Below, piece by piece: positions 1-6,305 of a DNA stretch of 17,995 bases (position 1 is its first letter; the number at the start of each line of letters is the position of its first letter). The stretch covers positions 1 through 17,995 of the forward strand of contig JAUVJW010000010.1 of NCBI GenBank assembly GCA_030596465.1. The letters are read 5' to 3'. A program made the translations under genes and the position numbers. The stretch is from Candidatus Fermentibacteraceae bacterium (GTDB lineage: Bacteria; Fermentibacterota; Fermentibacteria; Fermentibacterales; JCC-6). A model generated the notes under the pieces. It was not told where the DNA came from, made no database searches, and saw nothing but the letters and a program-made list of their open reading frames with translations.

Positions 1-125
1 AGGCAGCGGGAGAGTATTCCGTAATCTGGGAATATGGTCAAAGCACAGCCACCGGGATCTATTTCTGCAATTTTAGAGCAGGGAATGAATTTTCGCAGAC
101 CGGAAAATTCCTTCTCTTCAGGTAG
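1..125 (+). CDS. Secreted/surface protein, 3' fragment with FlgD-like C-terminal sorting tail
   Basis: An open frame enters from the left edge (codons in phase with position 3) and stops at TAG 123-125. The last ~40 residues read AAGEYSVIWEYGQ, then ATGIYFCNFRAGNEFSQ, then TGKFLLFR. This is the pattern of FlgD-Ig-like and Por-secretion-type C-terminal domains: a G-Y-x-V-x-W strand, a 'sGiYfy.l.aG' strand, and a terminal 'sqt.K.lLlR'. In FCB-group bacteria these tails end large exported proteins (proteases, adhesins, hydrolases) and act as a sorting or anchoring module. Only the tail is visible, so the function of the full protein cannot be stated. The family match rests on motif pattern alone. 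Confidence 0.72.
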   Translation, partial: AAGEYSVIWEYGQSTATGIYFCNFRAGNEFSQTGKFLLFR

Positions 126-145
126 TACAAACAGTAGCGCAAGGC

Positions 146-174
146 TTGACAATCGCCTGTCATTTCAGAATATT
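146..174 (+). promoter_or_regulatory. Candidate sigma-70 promoter for the cmk operon
   Basis: A perfect TTGACA (146-151) is followed by a 17-nt spacer and AATATT (169-174, 4 of 6 matches to TATAAT). It lies in the 81-bp gap between the upstream stop (125) and the proposed cmk start (207), where an operon promoter is expected. The -35 match and spacing are good and the -10 is mediocre, so this is a pattern-based call. Confidence 0.45.
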
Positions 175-206
175 CGCCGCATCTGAAAGAGAGGATGTGA
201 ATTTGA

Positions 207-854
207 CTGCCTGAAACAATAGCTGTAGATGGCCCTGCCGCTTCCGGTAAAAGTACTACTGCGAAGAAAATAGCGGCAGAGTTAGGTTTTGAGTATCTGG
301 ACACCGGCGCAATGTACCGAGCGTCGGCTTTTCTAGTTTCAGCTTCAGGTATCAATCTACAGGACGGCGTCGCGGCATCTGCTCTTCTTCTCGACCATTC
401 AATTGATGTTTCAAGCAGGGGTGTGTTTCTTGACGGAGAGGATATCTCTGGAAAGATAAGAACCCAGGCTATCGGCGAGGCAGCAAGCGTAATATCGGCT
501 CATCGCGAGGTAAGAAAGTACATGGTCTTTCTTCAAAGAGCCTTTGGAAAAAAATACAACATAGTAGCAGAGGGAAGAGACATGGGAACAGTTGTTTTCC
601 CTGATGCTGCCTTGAAGGTCTATATAGTAGCTGATATTGCCATAAGAGCCTGGCGCAGATTGAAAGATATTGGACATGGCGAAATGGACGGTATGGTTCA
701 CTCTGTTTTCAGAAGAGACCACAGAGACAGAAACAGATCAGAAAGTCCTTTACGACTTCCTCCGGGGGCTCTCTGGCTGGACGGAACAGGTATGTCTGTT
801 AATCAGCAGGTAAATTTTGTTCTTCGGCACTATAGAAAACGGTGTAACCAATGA
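207..854 (+). CDS. cmk: Cytidylate kinase
   Basis: Phosphorylates CMP/dCMP with ATP in the cytoplasm, in pyrimidine nucleotide synthesis. Counting from CTG 207 the protein has 215 residues, within the usual 215-230. The P-loop is DGPAASGKSTT (residues 8-18), the DTGAMYR motif is at 32-38, GRDMGTVVFPDA starts at residue 123, and the C-terminal RDRNRSESPL helix is present. An ATG at 312 would remove the P-loop and cannot be the functional start. In frame upstream, the sequence from 195 reads ATG-TGA-ATT-TGA-CTG, so two stops precede the P-loop and no ATG, GTG or TTG is available. CTG 207 is the best in-frame start as sequenced, with a weak AGAGAGGA about 11 nt upstream. A TTG at 203 has better spacing but is in another frame, so an indel is possible. 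The stop overlaps plsC (ATGA), giving the common cmk-plsC-rpsA order. The product is certain; the start is not. Confidence 0.9.
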   Translation: MPETIAVDGPAASGKSTTAKKIAAELGFEYLDTGAMYRASAFLVSASGINLQDGVAASALLLDHSIDVSSRGVFLDGEDISGKIRTQAIGEAASVISAHREVRKYMVFLQRAFGKKYNIVAEGRDMGTVVFPDAALKVYIVADIAIRAWRRLKDIGHGEMDGMVHSVFRRDHRDRNRSESPLRLPPGALWLDGTGMSVNQQVNFVLRHYRKRCNQ

Positions 855-1492
855 AAAGATCACCATTAGTAGATATTATTCTCAGGCCAATAATCATTAC
901 TCTGGCAGCAGTATTCTTTCGAATGAGCGTTGTGAATAGAAAGAATTTCCCCAAAGGTAACTTGATTCTGGCAGGAAACCATATCTCAAACTGGGATCCT
1001 CCTTTTATTGCTGCAGCTGTTCCCCGAGGCGTACATTTTATGGCAAAAGCCAGCTTGTTTAAGACTCGACTGCTCTCATGGATTATGCTGAAACTTGGAG
1101 CATTTCCAATAAACAGGAGGTCAACCGTTAATACAGATGCGTTGAAGAAGGCTATTGAACTTATTAATATGGGTGCGGCAGTCATAATCTTTCCGGAGGG
1201 AACAAGAAGCAGACACGGAAAAATGCTTCCGGCCAAAGCGGGGGTAGGTTACATCGCTCACGCAACAAGCGCACCGGTTATGCCCTTTTTCCTTGAAGGT
1301 ATGGATGATCCGATAAGCACTCTGTTATTCAAGTCGAGATTCAGAGTTACATTTGGTCAAGTCATTCTCCCGGTAGAGCTTGAAGCTCAGTATGAGCAGG
1401 GCGGGGCAAAAATATCAGCGGAATATATTCTAGATAAAGTTAAGGAAATCAGAAAAACAAGGAGCAAAGGTAAAGAAAGGAACAGTGGATGA
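851..1492 (+). CDS. plsC: 1-acyl-sn-glycerol-3-phosphate acyltransferase (PlsC family)
   Basis: Transfers an acyl group to the sn-2 position of lysophosphatidic acid to make phosphatidic acid at the inner face of the cytoplasmic membrane. The 213 residues fit a short bacterial PlsC. The catalytic NHxxxxD motif is NHISNWDP (H44, D49). The substrate-binding block GAFPINR is at 83-89 and FPEGTRSR at 114-121, followed by a proline-containing PVMPFFLEG. A hydrophobic stretch at about residues 8-23 likely anchors it to the membrane. The ATG overlaps the cmk stop and the TGA overlaps the rpsA start, both as ATGA, which suggests translational coupling. PlsC-type enzymes in this operon position are common in bacteria. 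The acyl donor (acyl-ACP or acyl-CoA) cannot be read from the sequence. Confidence 0.93.
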   Translation: MKRSPLVDIILRPIIITLAAVFFRMSVVNRKNFPKGNLILAGNHISNWDPPFIAAAVPRGVHFMAKASLFKTRLLSWIMLKLGAFPINRRSTVNTDALKKAIELINMGAAVIIFPEGTRSRHGKMLPAKAGVGYIAHATSAPVMPFFLEGMDDPISTLLFKSRFRVTFGQVILPVELEAQYEQGGAKISAEYILDKVKEIRKTRSKGKERNSG

Positions 1493-3405
1493 GTGAAATG
1501 AAAGAGTTTGTTGTTGGTCTTACTGATGAAGAGATTGAGACCATTGAAGGACATGATTACACCGCCAGTGAGAGAAGCGATTTTGAGGAGGCCTACGCGG
1601 GCACAATTGCTAACTTCACAGTCAGAGTTGGCACTATTGTTGCAGGCACCATACTGAAGACTGCAAACAATGAGGTCATTGTTGATCTCGGATATAAAAG
1701 CGAGGGAGTTATTCCTCTGCAGGAATTCCGTGATGACGATGCACCTCAACCCGGCACAAAGGTTGATGTATTCGTCGAGAGTCTTGAAGATACTGACGGT
1801 CGGGTTACTGTCTCAAAAGAGAAAGCGCATTTCCATACTGTATGGAATGATATCAAAGTGGCCTACGATGAGAATCTTATTCTCAAGGGTAAGGTTATCA
1901 AGCGAATCAAGGGTGGTCTTACTGTTAGAATCATGGGTGTTGACGCATTTCTTCCCGGTTCTCAGGTTGCTCTTCGCCAGGTGCCCAATCTGGAAAAATT
2001 CTGCGGGGAGGAGTTTGACTTCAGAGTAATCAAGCTTAACAAACGCCGCAGAAATATTGTTGTAAGCCGCAGACAGGTGCTTGAAGAAGCAAGAAGCGAG
2101 CTGAAGGAAAACTTGATCAAGGAGCTGGAGGAGGAACAGGTACGCAAGGGTATCGTAAAGAACATCACCGACTTCGGCGCATTTGTCGATCTTGGCGGCA
2201 TTGATGGTCTTCTTCACATTACAGACATGAGCTGGGGAAGAGTCCGTCACCCGTCTCAGCTTCTCACAATCGGTGAAGAGATCGATGTCAAGGTACTCAA
2301 GTTTGACAAGGAACGCGAGCGCATCTCTCTGGGTCTCAAGCAACTTCAACCTTTCCCATGGGAGGGTGTTGCAGAGCGTTATTCCCAGGAAACAATGGTT
2401 AAGGGAAAAGTTGCCTCTATTACCGACTACGGTGCATTTGTAGAGATTGAGCCGGGTGTAGAGGGTCTTATCCACATCTCTGAGATGTCCTGGACAAAGC
2501 ACGTCCGCCATCCGTCAAAGATTCTCACAGTGGGAGACGAGGTTGAAGCCGTAGTTCTCAGCGTTAATGAAGAGGAAAGAAAAATTTCTCTTGGTCTTAA
2601 GCAAACCATGGAGAATCCCTGGAATTCCATTGAAGAAAGATACCCGATCGGGTCTTCTGTTGATGGCAAAGTTCGCAACCTGACCAACTTTGGTGCATTT
2701 GTTGAGATTGAAGATGGCATTGACGGTCTTATTCATATTTCTGACATGAGCTGGACAAAGAGAATAAGTCATCCTTCAGAGATCGTTCAGAAAAACCAGC
2801 CGGTGAAGGTGGTTGTTCTCAGCATTGACCGCGAGAATCACCGTATTTCTCTTGGTCTCAAACAGACAGGAGAAAATCCCTGGGACTCCATGAGTGAGCG
2901 CTATCCTGAGACCCAGGAAGTCAGCGGCAAGGTAACACAGATTCTCGACAGAGGTGTTGTTGTTGATCTTGAGGACGGAATTGAAGGTTTCGTTCCTCTC
3001 AGTCAGCTCGGTTGGGATGAGCTTGAGAATCCGGCTGATGTTCTTAGAAGAGGCGATGATCTTCCTCTGAGAGTTATTGAGGTTGTACCTTCGAGTCGTA
3101 GAATAGTACTCAGCGTCAGAAGCTACTTCAATGGTCGTCCTATGGAAGAACTTCAGGAATTCAGAACCTCTCTTGAAGGTCGTCCGGTGGAAGAAATTGT
3201 AGTTGAAGAAGAGGTTGTTTCAGAAGAGGTTGTTCCAGAAGAGGTTGTTCCAGAAGAGACGGCTGCGGAAGAGCCTGCTCTGGAAGAGAAGGTTGTGGAA
3301 GCTGCTGTTGAGGAAACCCCTGCGGTAGAGGTAGAAGAAGAAGAAGTAGAAGAAAACACAGTGGAAGAAGAACCGGAAGTTCTCGAAAAGTCCACTGAAG
3401 AATAA
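1489..3405 (+). CDS. rpsA: 30S ribosomal protein S1, six S1 domains plus acidic tail
   Basis: Binds mRNA and the 30S subunit and helps load ribosomes on transcripts. Six S1 (OB-fold) repeats are visible, starting near residues 46, 134, 219, 302, 389 and 475. Domains 3-5 carry the classic core: ITDFGAFVDLGGIDGLLHI, ITDYGAFVEIEPGVEGLIHI and LTNFGAFVEIEDGIDGLIHI, each followed by a MSW and later a RISLGLKQ-type block. Domains 1, 2 and 6 are more divergent, as usual in S1. The 638 residues exceed the E. coli protein (557) because of a C-terminal tail from about residue 563 that is almost all Glu, Val, Pro and Ala. The ATG overlaps the plsC stop. Part of the tail is encoded by a 15-bp tandem repeat. 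The identity is very secure; the role of the tail is unknown. Confidence 0.96.
   Translation: MSEMKEFVVGLTDEEIETIEGHDYTASERSDFEEAYAGTIANFTVRVGTIVAGTILKTANNEVIVDLGYKSEGVIPLQEFRDDDAPQPGTKVDVFVESLEDTDGRVTVSKEKAHFHTVWNDIKVAYDENLILKGKVIKRIKGGLTVRIMGVDAFLPGSQVALRQVPNLEKFCGEEFDFRVIKLNKRRRNIVVSRRQVLEEARSELKENLIKELEEEQVRKGIVKNITDFGAFVDLGGIDGLLHITDMSWGRVRHPSQLLTIGEEIDVKVLKFDKERERISLGLKQLQPFPWEGVAERYSQETMVKGKVASITDYGAFVEIEPGVEGLIHISEMSWTKHVRHPSKILTVGDEVEAVVLSVNEEERKISLGLKQTMENPWNSIEERYPIGSSVDGKVRNLTNFGAFVEIEDGIDGLIHISDMSWTKRISHPSEIVQKNQPVKVVVLSIDRENHRISLGLKQTGENPWDSMSERYPETQEVSGKVTQILDRGVVVDLEDGIEGFVPLSQLGWDELENPADVLRRGDDLPLRVIEVVPSSRRIVLSVRSYFNGRPMEELQEFRTSLEGRPVEEIVVEEEVVSEEVVPEEVVPEETAAEEPALEEKVVEAAVEETPAVEVEEEEVEENTVEEEPEVLEKSTEE
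3208..3252 (+). repeat. 15-bp tandem repeat inside the rpsA acidic tail (3 copies)
   Basis: Three consecutive 15-bp units (3208-3222, 3223-3237, 3238-3252) read GAAGAGGTTGTTYCA, with only one C/T difference. They encode EEVVS/EEVVP/EEVVP. A degenerate fourth unit follows (GAAGAGACGGCTGCG). The unit is a multiple of three, so copy-number change would lengthen or shorten the tail without breaking the frame. Confidence 0.85.
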
Positions 3406-3415
3406 GCAGGATAAT

Positions 3416-3437
3416 GGGGCGGAGGTAACTCCGCCCC
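3416..3437 (+). promoter_or_regulatory. Perfect 9-bp hairpin with GTAA tetraloop between rpsA and mtaB
   Basis: GGGGCGGAG (3416-3424) pairs perfectly with CTCCGCCCC (3429-3437) around a GTAA loop, a GNRA-type tetraloop. No run of T follows (GTCACATC), so it is not a textbook intrinsic terminator. It ends 8 nt before the mtaB ATG. Its 5' arm and loop contain GGAGGT (3421-3426), the only Shine-Dalgarno-like sequence in the 40-nt gap. It may protect the rpsA 3' end, attenuate transcription or modulate mtaB translation. Confidence 0.6.
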
Positions 3438-3445
3438 GTCACATC

Positions 3446-4711
3446 ATGAATCTACAGAAGAATACCGCTGTATTTGGTTACACTCTCGGGTGCAGACTGA
3501 ACTCCTATGAAACAGAAGCACTTGTAGGAGAACTTGTAGACAAGCTCGATGGAAACAGGGTCAACTCCCCGGAGGACGCTGATCTGATTCTGGTGAATAC
3601 ATGCGCAGTTACAGGACGCAGTCAGGCCAGATCAAGAAAAACTGTTCGGTCGTACATCGCACGATACCCCAATGCTGCAATTGTGGTAACAGGGTGTGTT
3701 GCAGTTGTATCTCCCGAAGACTATCAAGGCATGAACCGGGTAACAGTTATACCCAATGATAAAAAGCAGTTGATAGCCGCCATGATAAGTGGAACGCAGG
3801 AAACAACCTCTAATGGATATCTATACCCCGTGTTCGCGCCCGTAACGACATCTAAAACAAGAGGTTTTCTTAAGATACAGGATGGATGCCACAACAGGTG
3901 TACCTATTGTATTGTTCCCCTTGCCCGGGGTGATTCCAGAAGTCAGCCAAGAGAACTGGTTTTAAGCCAGGCAAGAGAGATGGTGGAAGCGGGATACCGA
4001 GAGATATGCCTTACCGGGGTGGATATAGCTGATTACGGTAGAGGGCTTTACACAAATGGGTATGGACTTCCACAACTTGTCCGGGATCTTCTGGAAATAG
4101 GTGGGTTCCGTCTGCGTGTTGGTTCAGTTGAGCCGCAGTACCTTACCGTGAAGACGCTTGAGGACTTAGCTATTCCGGGGTTGTGCAGGCACTTTCATAT
4201 TCCATTCCAGAGTGGATCAGACAGAATACTGAAAAGAATGGGCAGACGATACAGCAGGGTAGAGGAGGATGATCTTCTCAATGCCGTTACAACCCTTTTT
4301 CCGGGTGCTTGTATAGGCAGCGATATTATTGCAGGTTTTCCCGGGGAGTCTGAAGAGGATTATCAGCAGAGCCTGGCTCTGGCCTGCGATAATCGAATAA
4401 ACTACCTGCATGTATTCCCTTTCTCACCGAGACCGGGAACTCCTGCGGCGCAGATGAAACCTCTTCATACGGAAAAGATAACAACAAGATCTGAAGAGCT
4501 GAGAAGAGTTTCTGCCGACTCAAGAAGAGAATTCAGGAAGAATAATCTTTCAACAAAGCAGACAATGCTTGTAGAAAGCCGTAAAATCAACGGAAGAATG
4601 ATTGGGCTTACCGATAATTATATCCCTGTTTATGCTCCCGAACTTGCTGGAGAGGGAGAGCTTGCAGAAGTTTTTCTTACAGAGGAGAACATCTGCTGGG
4701 GGCAGCGCTGA
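3446..4711 (+). CDS. mtaB: tRNA t6A37 methylthiotransferase, MtaB/MiaB-like radical SAM enzyme
   Basis: Adds a methylthio group to N6-threonylcarbamoyladenosine at position 37 of tRNAs (ms2t6A) using two 4Fe-4S clusters and S-adenosylmethionine. The N-terminal UPF0004 domain shows the three cluster cysteines C16 (TLGCRLNSYE), C53 (NTCAVTG) and C84 (VTGCVA). The radical-SAM motif CxxxCxxC is DGCHNRCTYC (C148, C152, C155). A short C-terminal TRAM-like domain spans roughly 365-415. The 421 residues match the MtaB/YqeV branch. The ATG is supported by the immediate TLGCRLNSYETEAL block, although no normally spaced ribosome-binding site is visible. The TGA overlaps the coaE ATG by one base. MiaB or RimO is less likely given the short N-terminus and motif wording, but subfamily assignment is by eye. 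Confidence 0.88.
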   Translation: MNLQKNTAVFGYTLGCRLNSYETEALVGELVDKLDGNRVNSPEDADLILVNTCAVTGRSQARSRKTVRSYIARYPNAAIVVTGCVAVVSPEDYQGMNRVTVIPNDKKQLIAAMISGTQETTSNGYLYPVFAPVTTSKTRGFLKIQDGCHNRCTYCIVPLARGDSRSQPRELVLSQAREMVEAGYREICLTGVDIADYGRGLYTNGYGLPQLVRDLLEIGGFRLRVGSVEPQYLTVKTLEDLAIPGLCRHFHIPFQSGSDRILKRMGRRYSRVEEDDLLNAVTTLFPGACIGSDIIAGFPGESEEDYQQSLALACDNRINYLHVFPFSPRPGTPAAQMKPLHTEKITTRSEELRRVSADSRREFRKNNLSTKQTMLVESRKINGRMIGLTDNYIPVYAPELAGEGELAEVFLTEENICWGQR

Positions 4712-5328
4712 TGCTCTGGGGATTAACCGGTTGCAGTGGTACCGGTGCATCTACTGTGGCGGCTGTTTGGAAAAGAATGGGTGCCCATGTGTGTTCTCTG
4801 GACGCGGCAGGACACCGATACCTAAAGAAGTCCTCAGTTAAATGGGCTCTTGAAAAAGAGCTTGGAATTGAGGGATTGTCTGAAATGTCACAGGAAGAGA
4901 TTCGGAAACAGATCCGGGAAAAAGCATTTGCTTCCCGGGAAGTTCTTGCCGGCATCAACAAGATTATGCATCCGGGGCTTTCCAGATGGGTTTCAGCCTC
5001 AGCAGAACAACTCAGAGGTAGAAACGGCGTTTTTGTTCTTGATGCAGCTCTTATATTTGAGCTGGGGCTGGACAATTGTTTCAGTTTTATGATTACCGTT
5101 ACAGACGAACAGGAAAGGGTTATTGACAGACTTGTGGCTCGGGATGGCATTTCCATTGATACTGTTAAAGGCAGGTGGAACAGTCAGCTCAGTTTGAAGG
5201 AAAAGAGTAACAGATCTCATTTTGTGATTCGAAATGCAGGTACTGTGGAAATGCTGAAGAAGAACGCGGAAAAATTCTATAAAGGGGTAATACAAAGGAT
5301 GGAGGAGCCAGGTGGCACACAGAACTAG
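4711..5328 (+). CDS. coaE: Dephospho-CoA kinase (CoaE) with altered Walker A
   Basis: Catalyses the last step of coenzyme A synthesis, phosphorylation of dephospho-CoA by ATP. The 205 residues are normal in length. Family landmarks are present: a Gly-rich loop GLTGCSGTGAST (4-15), D31 in SLDAAGHRYL, IMHPGLSRW (H87), VLDAALIFELGLD (D111), and a C-terminal block with RLVARDGIS, LKEKSNRSHFVI and RNAGT. The oddity is in the P-loop. Family members normally read G-x-G-K-S/T, but here it is GTGAST, with Ala13 (codon GCA) where the Walker A lysine belongs. Lys to Ala needs at least two base changes, so a single read error does not explain it. The start ATG overlaps the mtaB stop, and the end overlaps the next gene by 17 nt. 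Either the enzyme has adapted or its activity is reduced. Assignment to the family is strong. Confidence 0.87.
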   Translation: MLWGLTGCSGTGASTVAAVWKRMGAHVCSLDAAGHRYLKKSSVKWALEKELGIEGLSEMSQEEIRKQIREKAFASREVLAGINKIMHPGLSRWVSASAEQLRGRNGVFVLDAALIFELGLDNCFSFMITVTDEQERVIDRLVARDGISIDTVKGRWNSQLSLKEKSNRSHFVIRNAGTVEMLKKNAEKFYKGVIQRMEEPGGTQN

Positions 5329-6043
5329 AAAAAAATTGACAAAAAAAGAAATAGAACGAGATCCAATTGGTGAGAAACTGGAAATAATTGCTCTATTTCT
5401 TCAAACTCGTTACAAAGAAGTGTTTGGCGGACTTGTTGCGATACTGATTATTGTACTGGTAATACAATATATAGGTGGTAAGAAGAATACTGCTTCCGAG
5501 GAGTCAATGGCAGGTTTCATAACTGCCAGCCAGATATTCGATCAGGCTATGACTGCTACAGCTTCCAATCAGGCGCAACAGGCCTTTCAGGCTCTTGATG
5601 CGGCATACAATTTGTCAATGCAGACATGGAATAATAATCCACAAAGTGACTGGGCAAGAAAATCAGCGGTTCTTGCAGCGAAGATTGACATCATTCGCGG
5701 TAATCCTGATGCGGCTATCAGTACTCTTTCAACTGTTCTTGCCACGAATCCCGATAAAGCGATCAGGGTTCCGGCACTGCTGCACATGGGAATCGTTCTT
5801 GAGAACCGTGGCAGTGAACAGGATCTGGCCAACGCAGTTTCATCATATCTGGAAATTCTGGAGATCGCGGATGAAAATGCGACAGTTAATGCAGAAGCTC
5901 TTTTCGGATTATCAAGAGTGTATTTTGCACAGCAGAAATTTGCAGAGAGTGAAGAAGCACTTAATAATGCACTGGCAATTACTGCGGATACTACAGCGTT
6001 TGAGGCTTACCAGATAAAGAGACTGGTAGAGGCGAATAATTAA
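5312..6043 (+). CDS. Membrane-anchored TPR protein (YfgM/TPR_21-like)
   Basis: A 243-residue protein with a charged cytoplasmic N-terminus (RTRKKLTKKEIERDP), one transmembrane helix at about 39-55 (GGLVAILIIVLVIQYIGG) and an exported helical domain of TPR-like repeats (about 65-240). The latter include RKSAVLAAKIDIIRGNPDAA, RVPALLHMGIVLENRG and EALFGLSRVYFAQQKFAESE. This layout resembles YfgM and the TPR_21 family, where the repeats face the periplasm and bind partner proteins. The start is GTG 5312, preceded by GGAGGAG (5301-5307) at 4 nt spacing. It overlaps coaE by 17 nt, so it is probably the last gene of the operon. No enzyme motif is visible. The specific partner and role are unknown. 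Confidence 0.7.
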   Translation: MAHRTRKKLTKKEIERDPIGEKLEIIALFLQTRYKEVFGGLVAILIIVLVIQYIGGKKNTASEESMAGFITASQIFDQAMTATASNQAQQAFQALDAAYNLSMQTWNNNPQSDWARKSAVLAAKIDIIRGNPDAAISTLSTVLATNPDKAIRVPALLHMGIVLENRGSEQDLANAVSSYLEILEIADENATVNAEALFGLSRVYFAQQKFAESEEALNNALAITADTTAFEAYQIKRLVEANN

Positions 6044-6050
6044 GTAGAGA

Positions 6051-6080
6051 GAGAAGCGGGCCCGAAAGGGTTCGTTTCTC
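6051..6080 (+). terminator. Hairpin with GAAA tetraloop after the TPR gene
   Basis: Positions 6051-6063 pair with 6068-6080 over 13 bp (including three G-T wobbles) around a GAAA loop, 8 nt after the stop codon. The sequence after it (CGCACCTACAATG) has no T tract, so intrinsic termination is uncertain. It may be a Rho-coupled or mRNA 3'-end-stabilising structure. It marks the likely end of the cmk-to-TPR operon. Confidence 0.5.
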
Positions 6081-6103
6081 CGCACCTACAATGTCCGATA
6101 ATG

Positions 6104-6138
6104 GATATTATGTAAAGCAGGAAGCATTACATAATATC
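6104..6138. repeat. 12-bp perfect inverted repeat at the head of the tandem array
   Basis: GATATTATGTAA (6104-6115) and TTACATAATATC (6127-6138) are exact reverse complements, separated by 11 nt. The right arm is part of the first tandem unit; the left arm occurs only once. It could form an AT-rich hairpin or be a dyad protein-binding site. Confidence 0.75.
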
Positions 6139-6305
6139 TGATAGAAAGAAAGGAAGCGTTAAGCAGGAAACATTACATAATATCCCCTATGGAAAGAAAG
6201 GAAGCGTTAAGCAGGAAACATTACATAATATCCCCTATGGAAAGAAATGAAGCGTTAAGCAAAAAGCATTGCATAATATCTGATAGGAAGAAAGGAAGCG
6301 CAAAA
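6117..6305 (+). repeat. Tandem repeat, four copies of a 46-48 bp unit
   Basis: Copies lie at about 6117-6162 (46 bp), 6163-6210 (48), 6211-6258 (48) and 6259-6305 (about 47). Each begins GCAGGAAACATTACATAAT or a close variant, then a variable TATCCCCTATGG or ATCTGATAGG centre, then GAAAGAAAGGAAGCGTTAA. Copies 2 and 3 differ by a single base; copies 1 and 4 share the CTGATAG centre. After copy 4 the match decays (GCGCAAAATCAGGAATAG), exactly where the next gene begins. The repeats are part of the ~260-bp non-coding gap 6044-6304. An 81-codon frame through them (6189-6434) runs into the next gene out of frame and is unlikely to be a gene. Confidence 0.88.

Noticed and set aside
195..206. TGA recoding (Trp/Gly) to explain ATG-TGA-ATT-TGA before cmk
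   Set aside because: TGA ends cmk, plsC, mtaB and the GT-C gene at the expected places and is absent inside the long genes, so it is a normal stop here.
3416..3437. Standard Rho-independent terminator after rpsA
   Set aside because: The stem is strong but no T tract follows and the next gene starts 8 nt later; it was kept as a regulatory hairpin instead.
6117..6305. CRISPR array
   Set aside because: The units are contiguous tandem copies with no unique spacers, and no cas gene is present.
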